Assembly (NCBI RefSeq): GCF_001493375.1
Contig: NZ_LN929897.1
Coordinates: forward strand, 394,754-458,753
Reading direction: 5' to 3'
Length of the DNA: 64,000 nucleotides
Source of the DNA: Streptomyces specialis
GTDB taxonomy: Bacteria; Actinomycetota; Actinomycetes; Streptomycetales; Streptomycetaceae
Part shown: one piece after another, positions 20,401 to 27,253 of the stretch
Position numbering within the stretch: position 1 is the stretch's first letter
How the letters are laid out: every line of letters starts with the position of its first letter
Notes under the pieces: generated by a model
Seen by the model: only the letters and a program-made list of their open reading frames with translations
Database searches by the model: none
What the model was told of the DNA's origin: nothing
Position numbers and translations under genes: made by a program

Positions 20401-20723
20401 ACCGGGTGGAGGCGCCGTTCCGGGTCCAGCTCGCCGGGCGCGTGATCCGGGGCCGTATCGACGCGGTGTACCGGACGGCGACCGGCGGCTTCGACATCAT
20501 CGACTGGAAGACCACGCGCCGCCAGGACGCCGACCCGCTCCAGCTCGCGATCTACCGGGTGGCGTGGGCCGAGCGGCACGGCCTGCCGCTGTCGGCGGTG
20601 AGCGCCGCGTTCCTCTACGTGCGCAGCGGCGAGCTGGGGCGCCCGACGGTGCTGCCGGGACGGCGTGGCCTGGAGCGACTGCTGCTGGGGGAGGACTCCT
20701 GGGAGCCGAACGACCCCGGTTAG
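17463..20723 (+). CDS. adnB: AdnB-like helicase-nuclease subunit
   Basis: 1086 residues from GTG 17463. TAGTCT lies seven bases upstream, which suggests a leaderless transcript; GTG 17439 is an alternative adding eight residues. Motor motifs are GAGSGKTT (about 40-47), GLTFTNKAAGEL, VLLDEYQDTS (about 261-270), GDPCQAIYGWRGAS, LTAHKAKGLEWD and LGYVTFTRPRS. The C-terminal nuclease retains IRGRIDAVY, DIIDWKTTR (about 1011-1019) and QLAIYRVAWA. The partner AdnA lies 56 bases upstream. In mycobacteria the pair performs ATP-driven end resection. The potassium-channel gene that I recall lying between adnB and nudC in Mycobacterium is absent here. Confidence 0.88.
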   Translation: MPARLSRPEQLRELLGIPFTPEQLACITAPPAPQAIVAGAGSGKTTVMAARVVWLTGTGQAAPDRVLGLTFTNKAAGELAERVRKALARAGIGEAEDGEPQISTYHSFAGRLLAEHGLRLGIEPAARLLADAGRFQLAAEVLRSAPAEFEPPGGAFTSLVADLIALDAELAEHLVTPERLRAFDAALLAELEGADLTNADLRLIPEAARGRGQLLGLVEEYRARKRGRDLLDFGDQMSLAATLARDVPEVGRALREQFTVVLLDEYQDTSVAQRVLLAGLFGGGTGHAVTAVGDPCQAIYGWRGASVANLDDFPAHFPHADGTPARRDSLGETRRSGGRLLALANELAAPLRERHPAVVPLRPAEGAEQAGRVRCALLPTHAEELEWLADSVAHLVATGTPAGEIAVLCRTAGDFPEIQRALAARDVPVEVVGLSGLLHLPEVADLVAVCQVLADPTANAALVRLLAGPRWRIGPRDLALLGRRARLLVRRADPDGGAERLAAAVEGTDAVEVTSLADALDTFVQGPGPAEGGAEPDDGLPFSAAARVRFAHLGAEIRELRRSLGDPLMDVLHRVLAATGLEVELSASPRALAARRRETLGAFLDLAAGFAAGRAGTAVDGEATLPAFLAFLRAAAQYDRGLDSSLPGGENTVKVLTAHKAKGLEWDVVVVPGLTAGQFPAKGSRDSWLRHARALPQPLRGDAGTLPGIEAWTAAAYKEHTAAVTAHLALEELRLGYVTFTRPRSLLLGSGHWWGPSQKRRRGPSPFLEALRAHCEADPAHGEVEHWADAPDEDAENPALAGPAREHAWPLPLDEAALARRREAADAVLARLRGVPSPRPDDDVADVTLTPEEQRTVASWDRDLTALAGELRQARAAVRDVELPLSLSASQVQRLAADPEGFARELARPMPRPPQPAARRGTRFHAWVESRFETLALPMLGLDELPGGDPEEDAEIRDERELAALKEAFSRTPYASRTPYRVEAPFRVQLAGRVIRGRIDAVYRTATGGFDIIDWKTTRRQDADPLQLAIYRVAWAERHGLPLSAVSAAFLYVRSGELGRPTVLPGRRGLERLLLGEDSWEPNDPG

Positions 20724-20732
20724 GCTCTTGGC

Positions 20733-21680
20733 ATGCGTACCACCCCGGCATCCTCGGACAGCGCCGTCCAGCCGATCCCGCTCACCGGCACCGGCGGCAT
20801 CGACCGCGACGCCGGTCACCGCCTCGACGAGGCGTGGCTGGCGGCGGCGTGGAGCCATCCGTCGACCCGGGTGTTCGTGGTGTCCGGCGGGCAGGCGCTG
20901 ATCGAGGAGACCGAGGGCGGCAGGACCGAGCTGGTCACGATGCCGTCGTTCGAGGCGCCGCTGACCGAGGCCCACCGGTACTTCCTGGGCACGGACCCCG
21001 ACGGCGTGCGGTACTTCGCGCTCCAGAAGGACAGCCTGCCCGGGCGGATGGACGACGTGGCCAGGCCCGCCGGGCTGCGGGAGGCCGCGGCGCTGCTGTC
21101 GGAGCGGGACAACGAACTGCTGGTGCACGCCGTCGCCCTGGAGAACTGGCAGCGGCTGCACCGTTTCTGCTCGCGCTGCGGCGAGCGGACGGTGATCGCC
21201 GCGGCCGGGCACATCCGGCGCTGCCAGGCGTGCGGCGCGGAGCACTACCCGCGCACGGACCCGGCGGTGATCATGCTCGTCGTGGACGAGGACGACCGGG
21301 CGCTGCTCGGGCGGCAGGTGCACTGGCCCAAGGGACGCTTCTCCACCCTGGCGGGGTTCGTCGAGCCGGGGGAGTCGATAGAACAGGCGGTGATCCGCGA
21401 GGTCGCCGAGGAGGTCGGCGTCACGGTCGGCGAGGTCGGCTATGTCGCCAGCCAGCCGTGGCCCTTCCCGTCCAGCCTGATGCTGGGCTTCACCGCCCGC
21501 GCCACCACCACCGGACTGCGGGTGGACGGCGAGGAGATCGAGGAGGCCCGCTGGTTCTCCCGGGACGACCTGCGGGAGGCGATGGAGTCCGGCGAGGTGC
21601 TGGCGCCCTCGGGGATCTCCATCGCCTCCCGCCTGGTCGAGCAGTGGTACGGCAAGCCGCTGCCGCCCACGGTCTGGTGA
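20733..21680 (+). CDS. nudC: NADH pyrophosphatase / NAD-capped RNA decapping NUDIX hydrolase
   Basis: 315 residues. It has a zinc ribbon CSRC and CQAC (about residues 145-166), then the Nudix box GFVEPGESIEQAVIREVAEEVG (about 209-230), and the NudC-specific SQPWPFPSSLM after it. It hydrolyses NADH to NMNH and AMP and removes NAD caps from RNA. The ATG is only nine bases after the adnB stop. TAGGCT, which includes that stop codon, sits six bases before the ATG and may be a -10 box for a leaderless message. Same order as mycobacterial adnB-nudC-mrx1-uvrD2. Confidence 0.92.
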   Translation: MRTTPASSDSAVQPIPLTGTGGIDRDAGHRLDEAWLAAAWSHPSTRVFVVSGGQALIEETEGGRTELVTMPSFEAPLTEAHRYFLGTDPDGVRYFALQKDSLPGRMDDVARPAGLREAAALLSERDNELLVHAVALENWQRLHRFCSRCGERTVIAAAGHIRRCQACGAEHYPRTDPAVIMLVVDEDDRALLGRQVHWPKGRFSTLAGFVEPGESIEQAVIREVAEEVGVTVGEVGYVASQPWPFPSSLMLGFTARATTTGLRVDGEEIEEARWFSRDDLREAMESGEVLAPSGISIASRLVEQWYGKPLPPTVW

Positions 21681-21713
21681 GCCCGTCGCGGGCCGCCCGT
21701 GGCGGGGGCGGGC

Positions 21714-21971
21714 TCAGGCGGCCAGGGCCCGCTTGACGTCGGCCAGCGACGGGTTCGTCATGGTGACCTCGTCCGCGCCGCTGCCGGGCGCGATGACGAC
21801 CGTGGGGACCGTGCGGTTGCCGTTGTTCGCCTTCTCGACCAGGGCGACGGCCGTCGGGTCCTGCTCGATGTCGATCTCCGTGTAGGCGATGCCCTCGCGC
21901 TGAAGCTGGCTCTTGAGCCGACGGCAGTAGCCGCACCAGGTCGTGCTGTACATCGTCACGGTGCCCCGCAT
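21714..21971 (-). CDS. mrx1: Mycoredoxin (glutaredoxin-like, WCGYC)
   Basis: 85 residues from ATG 21971, with AAGGAG eight bases upstream. Thioredoxin-fold protein MRGTVTMYSTTWCGYCRRLK with the redox pair at positions 13 and 16 (WCGYC), the cis-Pro in NRTVPTVVI and a terminal helix SLADVKRALAA. Mycoredoxins reduce mycothiol-protein mixed disulfides in the cytoplasm of Actinobacteria. It is convergent with nudC and divergent from uvrD2. Confidence 0.9.
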   Translation of the reverse strand: MRGTVTMYSTTWCGYCRRLKSQLQREGIAYTEIDIEQDPTAVALVEKANNGNRTVPTVVIAPGSGADEVTMTNPSLADVKRALAA

Positions 21972-22103
21972 CGTCACTGCTCCTTCGTGTCGTTGACGCC
22001 GTCGCGTCCTGCCCCAGCACAACACGCGGCGCGGTATGAGTAATCCCGCCCGGCTGTGGAGGAGCGCCGCACCCGTCCCCTCCGGACCTGGCAGCATGGC
22101 CGG

Positions 22104-24395
22104 GTGACATCAGCAACGCGGTCCACTCCGTTCCCAGACGTGCCGGACTCGGCGGACGCCGTGCTGGAGGGGCTCGACCCCGAGCAGCGCGCCGTGGCGA
22201 CCACGCTGCGCGGGCCGGTGTGCGTGCTGGCCGGCGCGGGGACGGGCAAGACGCGCGCCATCACGCACCGCATCGCGTACGGGGTGCTGGCGGGGGTGTT
22301 CCAGCCGGCCACCGTGCTGGCGGTCACGTTCACCGCGCGGGCGGCGGGCGAGATGCGCGGCCGGCTGCGGCAGCTCGGCGCGGGCGGGGTGCAGACCAGG
22401 ACGTTCCACTCGGCGGCGCTGCGGCAGTTGCAGTACTTCTGGCCCAAGGCGGTCGGCGGCGAGTCGCCCCGGCTGCTGGAGCGGAAGATCCCGCTGGTCG
22501 CGGAGGCCGCCGCGCGCAACCGGATCGGGCAGGAGCGGCTGGGGCGGCTGGAGCTGCGGGAGATCACCGGCGAGATCGAGTGGGCGAAGGTGACGCAGAC
22601 CACGCCGGAGGACTATCCGGCGGCGCTCGCCAAGTCCGGCCGCGAGACGTCGCGCGACCCGGCCGAGATCCGCCGGATCTACACGGCGTACGAGCAGCTC
22701 AAGCGCGACCGGGGGATGATCGACTTCGAGGACGTGCTGCTGCTGACCGTCGGCATCCTCCAGGACCGGCCGGACATCGCCGAGGTGGTCCGCCGCCAGT
22801 ACCAGCACTTCACCGTCGACGAGTACCAGGACGTCAGCCCGCTCCAGCAGCGGCTGCTGGAGCTGTGGCTGGGCGACCGCGACAGCCTGTGCGTGGTCGG
22901 GGACGCCAGCCAGACCATCTACTCGTTCACCGGCGCCACTCCGGACCACCTGCTCGGCTTCCGGACCAGGCACCCGGACGCGACGGTGGTCAAGCTGGTG
23001 CGGGACTACCGTTCGACGCCGCAGGTCGTCCACCTGGCGAACGGGCTGCTGGCCCAGGCGCGGGGCCGGGCCGCCGAGCACCGGCTGGAGCTGGTCTCGC
23101 AGCGGCAGGCGGGACCCGAGCCCGTCTACGCGGAGCACGCCGACGAGCCGGCGGAGGCGGAGGCGACCGCGCGGCGGATCCGGGAGCTGGTGACTCCGGT
23201 GGAGCGGGGCGGCGCGGGCGTCCCGGCCAGCGAGATCGCCGTGCTGTACCGGGTGAACGCGCAGTCCGAGATCTACGAGCAGGCGCTCGCCGACGCCGGG
23301 GTGCCGTACCAGTTGCGGGGAGCGGAGCGCTTCTTCGACCGGCCGGAGATCCGGCAGGCCGCGCTCGCGCTGCGCGGCGCGGCCAGGGCGGGGGAGAACG
23401 ACCGGGTGGCCGAGGACGCCGACGGCCTGGCAGGGCAGGTGGGCGCGGTGCTCGCCGGGACGGGCTGGACGCCGGAGCCGCCCGCCGGTTCCGGCCCGGT
23501 GCGGGACCGGTGGGAGTCGCTGCGGGCGCTGGTGCGGCTCGCGGAGGACTTCCAGCGGGCCGCCCCGGACGCGACGCTGGGCATGTTCGTGACCGAGCTG
23601 ACCGAGCGGGCCGCCGCCCAGCACGCGCCGACCGTCGAGGGCGTCACCCTCGCCTCGCTGCACACCGCGAAGGGCCTGGAGTGGGACGCGGTGTTCCTCG
23701 TCGGGCTGACCGACGGCATGCTACCGATCACCTACGCCAAGACGCCGGAGCAGATCGAGGAGGAGCGCCGGCTGCTGTACGTGGGCGTCACCCGGGCGCG
23801 GTCGCACCTGACGCTGTCGTGGGCGCTGGCGCGGTCGCCCGGCGGGCGGGCCGGGCGGCGGCCCAGCCGGTTCCTCGACGGGCTGCGGCCCGGGTCGGGT
23901 CCGGCCGGGGCCGGGTCGGCGGGCGGCGGTGGAGGCGGAGGCGTGGAGCGCGGCGGCGGATCACGGGGGCGCAAGCCGCGCGGGCCGGTGCCGTGCCGGG
24001 TGTGCGGCCGGACGCTGACCGAGGCGCCCGAGATCAAGCTGCGGCGGTGCGCGGACTGCCCGTCGGCGATGGACGAGGAGCTGTACGAGCGGCTGCGCGC
24101 GTGGCGCGTGGAGCGGGCCAGGGAGCTGGGCAGGCCGGCCTACGCGGTGTTCACGGACGTGACCTTGATGGCCATCGCGGAGAACCTGCCGGGCAGCGAG
24201 GGCGAGTTGGCCGGGATCTCCGGGGTGGGGCCGCACAAGCTGCGGCAGTTCGTCGCCGAGGTGCTGGCCCTGTGTGCCGGCGAGGAACTCCCGGCGCCCG
24301 AGCCGGAGGCGGTGTCCGGGCCCGATTCCGCGCCCCAGGTCCCCGGCCCTCACGTCCCCGCTCCTCAAGTCCCCCAAATGGGACCGGAAAAATAG
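22104..24395 (+). CDS. uvrD2: ATP-dependent DNA helicase UvrD2 (with tetracysteine and HRDC domains)
   Basis: 763 residues from GTG 22104; an in-frame ATG at 22056 is less likely because it precedes the conserved N-terminus. SF1 motor: LAGAGTGKTRAITHRIA (about 40-55), TVDEYQDVSPLQQ (about 237-249), GDASQTIYSFTGA, TLASLHTAKGLEWD and EERRLLYVGVTRARSHL. A Gly-rich linker (about 605-625) precedes four cysteines, CRVCGRTLTEAPEIKLRRCADC (about 632-653), and an HRDC domain (about 660-735). This architecture is specific to mycobacterial/actinobacterial UvrD2, a 3'-5' helicase in DNA repair. The AT-rich box of the wblC promoter overlaps its stop codon. Confidence 0.93.
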   Translation: MTSATRSTPFPDVPDSADAVLEGLDPEQRAVATTLRGPVCVLAGAGTGKTRAITHRIAYGVLAGVFQPATVLAVTFTARAAGEMRGRLRQLGAGGVQTRTFHSAALRQLQYFWPKAVGGESPRLLERKIPLVAEAAARNRIGQERLGRLELREITGEIEWAKVTQTTPEDYPAALAKSGRETSRDPAEIRRIYTAYEQLKRDRGMIDFEDVLLLTVGILQDRPDIAEVVRRQYQHFTVDEYQDVSPLQQRLLELWLGDRDSLCVVGDASQTIYSFTGATPDHLLGFRTRHPDATVVKLVRDYRSTPQVVHLANGLLAQARGRAAEHRLELVSQRQAGPEPVYAEHADEPAEAEATARRIRELVTPVERGGAGVPASEIAVLYRVNAQSEIYEQALADAGVPYQLRGAERFFDRPEIRQAALALRGAARAGENDRVAEDADGLAGQVGAVLAGTGWTPEPPAGSGPVRDRWESLRALVRLAEDFQRAAPDATLGMFVTELTERAAAQHAPTVEGVTLASLHTAKGLEWDAVFLVGLTDGMLPITYAKTPEQIEEERRLLYVGVTRARSHLTLSWALARSPGGRAGRRPSRFLDGLRPGSGPAGAGSAGGGGGGGVERGGGSRGRKPRGPVPCRVCGRTLTEAPEIKLRRCADCPSAMDEELYERLRAWRVERARELGRPAYAVFTDVTLMAIAENLPGSEGELAGISGVGPHKLRQFVAEVLALCAGEELPAPEPEAVSGPDSAPQVPGPHVPAPQVPQMGPEK

Positions 24396-24426
24396 TTTGC
24401 GTCTGCGGGAGGCATCCGCATAGCGT
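24387..24426 (+). promoter_or_regulatory. wblC promoter with WhiB7-type AT-rich box
   Basis: GAAAAATAG (24387-24395) directly precedes a -35-like TTGCGT (24397-24402), then 18 bases, then TAGCGT (24421-24426). An AT-rich element immediately upstream of -35 is the known binding site of WhiB7 with the principal sigma factor, so autoregulation is expected. The box overlaps the uvrD2 stop codon. Confidence 0.65.
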
Positions 24427-24541
24427 TCTTCGCGTGGCGCCGGGGAGGGTTCCCCTTCCCTGGAAGCCATGCTGTACTGGTGTGTACCACTTGGGCAGGA
24501 GAGTTCCTGTCCACCGAGACGTCGCGGAGGAGGCGAGTCCC

Positions 24542-24868
24542 ATGGCCATTTTCTTCATGAGCAAACTGACCGGCCTTGAGTCCGTCCGTCTCTGCGTGCC
24601 CGGTGGCGCTCCCCTGTCGGGCACCGGTGTGTCCGGTGCCGCGGCCGTGCGCCCGGTGGCCCTCGCGTCCCGCGAGGCGGCTGCCGGCGAGCGACCGGCG
24701 CAGGCGTCCGCGGCAGCGGTAGTGGCAGCGGCAGCGGCACGGAGCCGTGCCTATGTCTCCATCGCGCATGTCGCAGGCGCCGGCAACCAGATCTTTGGAC
24801 AGCAGAAGACGCAGCACCACTCGATGTGGGCCCTCCGCGGGCTCGATCCCTGGAGTGATCCAGCCTGA
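24542..24868 (+). CDS. Leader ORF (uORF) upstream of wblC, probable attenuation sensor
   Basis: A 108-codon frame with GAGGAGG about ten bases upstream of the ATG, starting MAIFFMSKLTGLESVRLC. It has a long Ala-rich middle and ends TMW-like HHSMWALRGLDPWSDPA. The stop (24866-24868) sits inside a short hairpin and 27 bases before an 11-bp intrinsic terminator. In mycobacteria the whiB7 leader senses ribosome inhibition through a uORF and terminator; the layout here is the same. Whether the full 108 codons or only a shorter downstream segment is translated cannot be told. Codon use is biased enough to suggest translation. Confidence 0.6.
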   Translation: MAIFFMSKLTGLESVRLCVPGGAPLSGTGVSGAAAVRPVALASREAAAGERPAQASAAAVVAAAAARSRAYVSIAHVAGAGNQIFGQQKTQHHSMWALRGLDPWSDPA

Positions 24869-24882
24869 TCGGCGAGATCAGG
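24850..24882 (+). promoter_or_regulatory. Tandem small hairpins around the uORF stop codon
   Basis: CTGGA-GTGA-TCCAG (24850-24863) is followed at once by CCTGATC-GGCGA-GATCAGG (24864-24882), whose left arm contains the uORF TGA. Ribosome position here would decide which structures form before the terminator is made. Confidence 0.5.
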
Positions 24883-24894
24883 TCGGCACCTTCC

Positions 24895-24932
24895 AGGGCC
24901 GCGGAACCCACACCGGGATCCGCGGCCCTTTT
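24895..24932 (+). terminator. Intrinsic terminator/attenuator in the wblC leader
   Basis: A perfect 11-bp stem, AGGGCCGCGGA (24895-24905) with TCCGCGGCCCT (24919-24929), a 13-base loop, then TTT and a further GCTTTG. It lies between the leader ORF and wblC, so it should stop transcription unless translation of the leader is disturbed. Confidence 0.85.
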
Positions 24933-24992
24933 GCTTTGCCAGCCAGCCGACCGGCCCCAGGGCCGGACGACCGACGACACGAGGACCGGACC

Positions 24993-25343
24993 ATGCCACT
25001 CGCGCCGTACGCCCGACCCGACCTGAACTCACCACCCGATCCGGAGACTTCTGTGACCCCGCTGTTCACGCTGAACGAGCTCGACGAGGCCATCGAGCAG
25101 CTCGACGCCCGCGTGCCATGTCGTTCCTACGACCCCGAGGTGTTCTTCGCCGAGTCCCCCGAGGACGTCGAGTACGCCAAGTCCCTCTGCGGCACCTGCC
25201 CGCTGCGCGAGGCGTGCCTGGCCGGCGCCAAGGACCGCCGCGAGCCGTGGGGCGTCTGGGGCGGCGAACTGTTCGTCCAGGGCGTCGTCGTGCCGCGGAA
25301 GCGCCCGCGCGGCCGTCCCCGGAAGAACCCGGTCACGGCATGA
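24993..25343 (+). CDS. wblC: WhiB-family Fe-S transcription factor WblC (WhiB7)
   Basis: 116 residues from ATG 24993, with GAGGA seven bases upstream; a longer in-frame start at 24747 would run through the terminator and is rejected. It has four cluster-binding cysteines (VPCRSYD, SLCGTC, REAC), the turn GVWGG that contacts sigma region 4, and a C-terminal AT-hook RKRPRGRPRK, which defines the WhiB7/WblC subgroup. WblC with the principal sigma factor activates intrinsic antibiotic-resistance genes and its own gene when translation is inhibited. Position after uvrD2 is conserved with Mycobacterium. Expression is likely controlled by the AT-box promoter and by leader attenuation. Confidence 0.96.
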   Translation: MPLAPYARPDLNSPPDPETSVTPLFTLNELDEAIEQLDARVPCRSYDPEVFFAESPEDVEYAKSLCGTCPLREACLAGAKDRREPWGVWGGELFVQGVVVPRKRPRGRPRKNPVTA

Positions 25344-25660
25344 ACATCCCCGGCACCATCGGACGGCCGAAGGCACACGGCCCGCGACGCGAACCCGACA
25401 TGACGATCACCCACGACTTCACCAGGACAGTGGCCCGCAGGCCGCGCCAGGAACAGAACAGGACCAGGAAGTTGCAACTCATACCCGAAGCCCTGGCCCG
25501 ATCCCATATGGAACGGATCCGGGAAGCCGAATCCCAGCGCCTCGCCGACCACCTCGTCCGGGCCCGGCGGATGGAGCGCAAGGCCCGCCGGCTGCACCGG
25601 CGCGCCGAAAGCGCCTCACGGCGCGCCCGCCGGGCACTCGCCCAGGCGGTTAGGCAGTAA
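25340..25660 (+). CDS. Small highly basic protein overlapping wblC, unknown function
   Basis: 106 residues; the ATG at 25340 overlaps the wblC TGA (ATGA), which suggests coupled translation. An internal start MTITHDF at 25400 is also possible. The second half is an Arg-rich, probably helical segment (HMERIREAESQRLADHLVR, then many RRA/RK repeats), so RNA, DNA or ribosome binding is conceivable. I recognise no family. Co-expression with wblC would place it in the translation-stress response. Confidence 0.5.
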   Translation: MNIPGTIGRPKAHGPRREPDMTITHDFTRTVARRPRQEQNRTRKLQLIPEALARSHMERIREAESQRLADHLVRARRMERKARRLHRRAESASRRARRALAQAVRQ

Positions 25661-25696
25661 CACCCACCGGGCGTCGCCCGGCGACCATCACCCCAC

Positions 25697-27151
25697 CTAG
25701 GCCGGCCGTCGGCCGTTGTCCTCCGGTGTGCCGCTCTCCGGCGTCTCCGTCCCGGCCGCCTCGTCCCCGGTCCCGGTCCCGGACGTGTCCGGGTCCGGGG
25801 CCGGGACCGTGTCGGCGTCCGGGTCCGCGAAGCCGGGGAGGCCGTCGATCATCTCGTCCCGCATCCGCACCCGGGCGCCGAGCTGGCAGAGCACCCCGGT
25901 GGTGCTGAGCGTGACCCGGTGGATCAGCAGATAGGACGGCGGAAGGTTGAGCTGGCGGCCCAACTGGTGGGCCGCGGACCGGGGATCGGCCACCCGCGCG
26001 GCCTGCTCCCGCAGCCAGTCCCGGGTGTAGTGGAACTCGGGCACCCGCACCGGCTCGATGATCGGGGTCAGATAGTCGAGCACGGCGTCCGGGTCCAGCT
26101 CGATGCCCTCCTTCACGAACCCCTCGGCGGCCAGGTGGTCGTAGACCTCGTCGGCCAGTCCGTCCAGCGTCAGCCGCAGGGCCCGGCCGATGACGGGCGG
26201 CAGGCCGCCGGGCAGCCGGTTGACCGCGCCGAAGTCCAGCACGCCCAGCCGCCAGCGGGACGCCGGCTCGTCCTCCACCGGGATCAGCCGGAAGTTCCCC
26301 GGGTGGGCGTCGGCGTGCAGCAGCCCGGTCCAGGCCGTGCCGGTGAACAGGAAGCGGGCCAGCAGCTGCCCCGCCCGGTCCCGCTCCTCCTGGGTGCCGT
26401 CGTCGATGACCCGCGACAGCGGAATCCCGTCCATCCACTCGGTGATCAGGACCTGCTCGCCCTGCCAGACGACCTCGGGCACCTCCACCCACGGCTCGTC
26501 GCGGAACTCCTCGGCGTACCTATGCTGGGCCTCCGCCTCCAGGCCGTAGTCCAGCTCCTCCGCGACCCGGTCCCGCATCTCCTCTATCAGGGGCTTGATC
26601 TCCATGCCCGGTATGAACGGGCCGAGCAGCCGGGCGAACCTGCCGAGCTGGGTCAGGTCGGACAGCAGCGCCTCGCCCGCCCCCGGGTACTGGATCTTGA
26701 CGGCGACCTCGCGGCCGTCGTGCCAGACCGCCCGGTGCACCTGGCCTATGGACGCGGCGGCGGCGGGCCGCTCGTCGAACTCCTCGAACCGCTCCCGCCA
26801 GTCGGCGCCCATCCGCTCGGCCAGCGCCGCGCGGACCGTGGCCGCGGGCAGGGGCGGGGCCGCGTCCTGGAGCTTGGTCAGCGCCGCCCGGTACGGCGCG
26901 GCCACCGTCTCCGGCAGCGCGGACTCGAAGACCGACAGGGCCTGTCCGAGCTTCATCGCGCCGCCCTTGAGCTCGCCCAGCACCGAGAAGAGTTGCTGCG
27001 CGGTGCGCTGCTGGAGCTCGCTGCTCACCAGCTCCGCCGATCGCCCGCCGATCCGCTTGCCGAGACTCCAGGTGGCCCGGCCGGCGAAACTCAGCGGCAG
27101 AGTCGCGAGCTTCGCGGTCCTGGTCACTGCCTTCCGGGGCAGGTCAGACAT
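25697..27151 (-). CDS. ABC1/UbiB-family atypical kinase-like protein
   Basis: 484 residues from ATG 27151, preceded by GGAGGGGA. Family motifs are the KxGQ motif in GGAMKLGQALS (N-terminal), the Ala-rich loop AAASIGQVHRAVW, the Lys in VAVKIQYPG, and the catalytic/metal loops LLHADAHPGNF and LGVLDFGAV. UbiB-like proteins are atypical ATPases/kinases. The homologue at this place in Mycobacterium tuberculosis is Rv3197, next to whiB7. The C-terminal ~45 residues are acidic and Pro/Thr-rich. It is convergent with the wblC unit and lies downstream of the ThiF-like gene on the same strand. Confidence 0.86.
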   Translation of the reverse strand: MSDLPRKAVTRTAKLATLPLSFAGRATWSLGKRIGGRSAELVSSELQQRTAQQLFSVLGELKGGAMKLGQALSVFESALPETVAAPYRAALTKLQDAAPPLPAATVRAALAERMGADWRERFEEFDERPAAAASIGQVHRAVWHDGREVAVKIQYPGAGEALLSDLTQLGRFARLLGPFIPGMEIKPLIEEMRDRVAEELDYGLEAEAQHRYAEEFRDEPWVEVPEVVWQGEQVLITEWMDGIPLSRVIDDGTQEERDRAGQLLARFLFTGTAWTGLLHADAHPGNFRLIPVEDEPASRWRLGVLDFGAVNRLPGGLPPVIGRALRLTLDGLADEVYDHLAAEGFVKEGIELDPDAVLDYLTPIIEPVRVPEFHYTRDWLREQAARVADPRSAAHQLGRQLNLPPSYLLIHRVTLSTTGVLCQLGARVRMRDEMIDGLPGFADPDADTVPAPDPDTSGTGTGDEAAGTETPESGTPEDNGRRPA

Positions 27152-27253
27152 ATCGTCCCCTCCAACTCCCATCAAGTGCCCCGAGACCACCTGGTGCGCC
27201 GTGGTGTGCGGATGCACGGCTTCAGCTCGTACCCTGCCCATTGTGGACCCCGG

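Noticed and set aside
17112..21323. 1403-residue open frame on the minus strand
   Set aside because: Antisense shadow of adnB and nudC.
24747..24992. Longer N-terminus for wblC from ATG 24747
   Set aside because: It would translate across the leader hairpins and terminator; homologous WhiB7 proteins begin near 24993, which has its own ribosome site.
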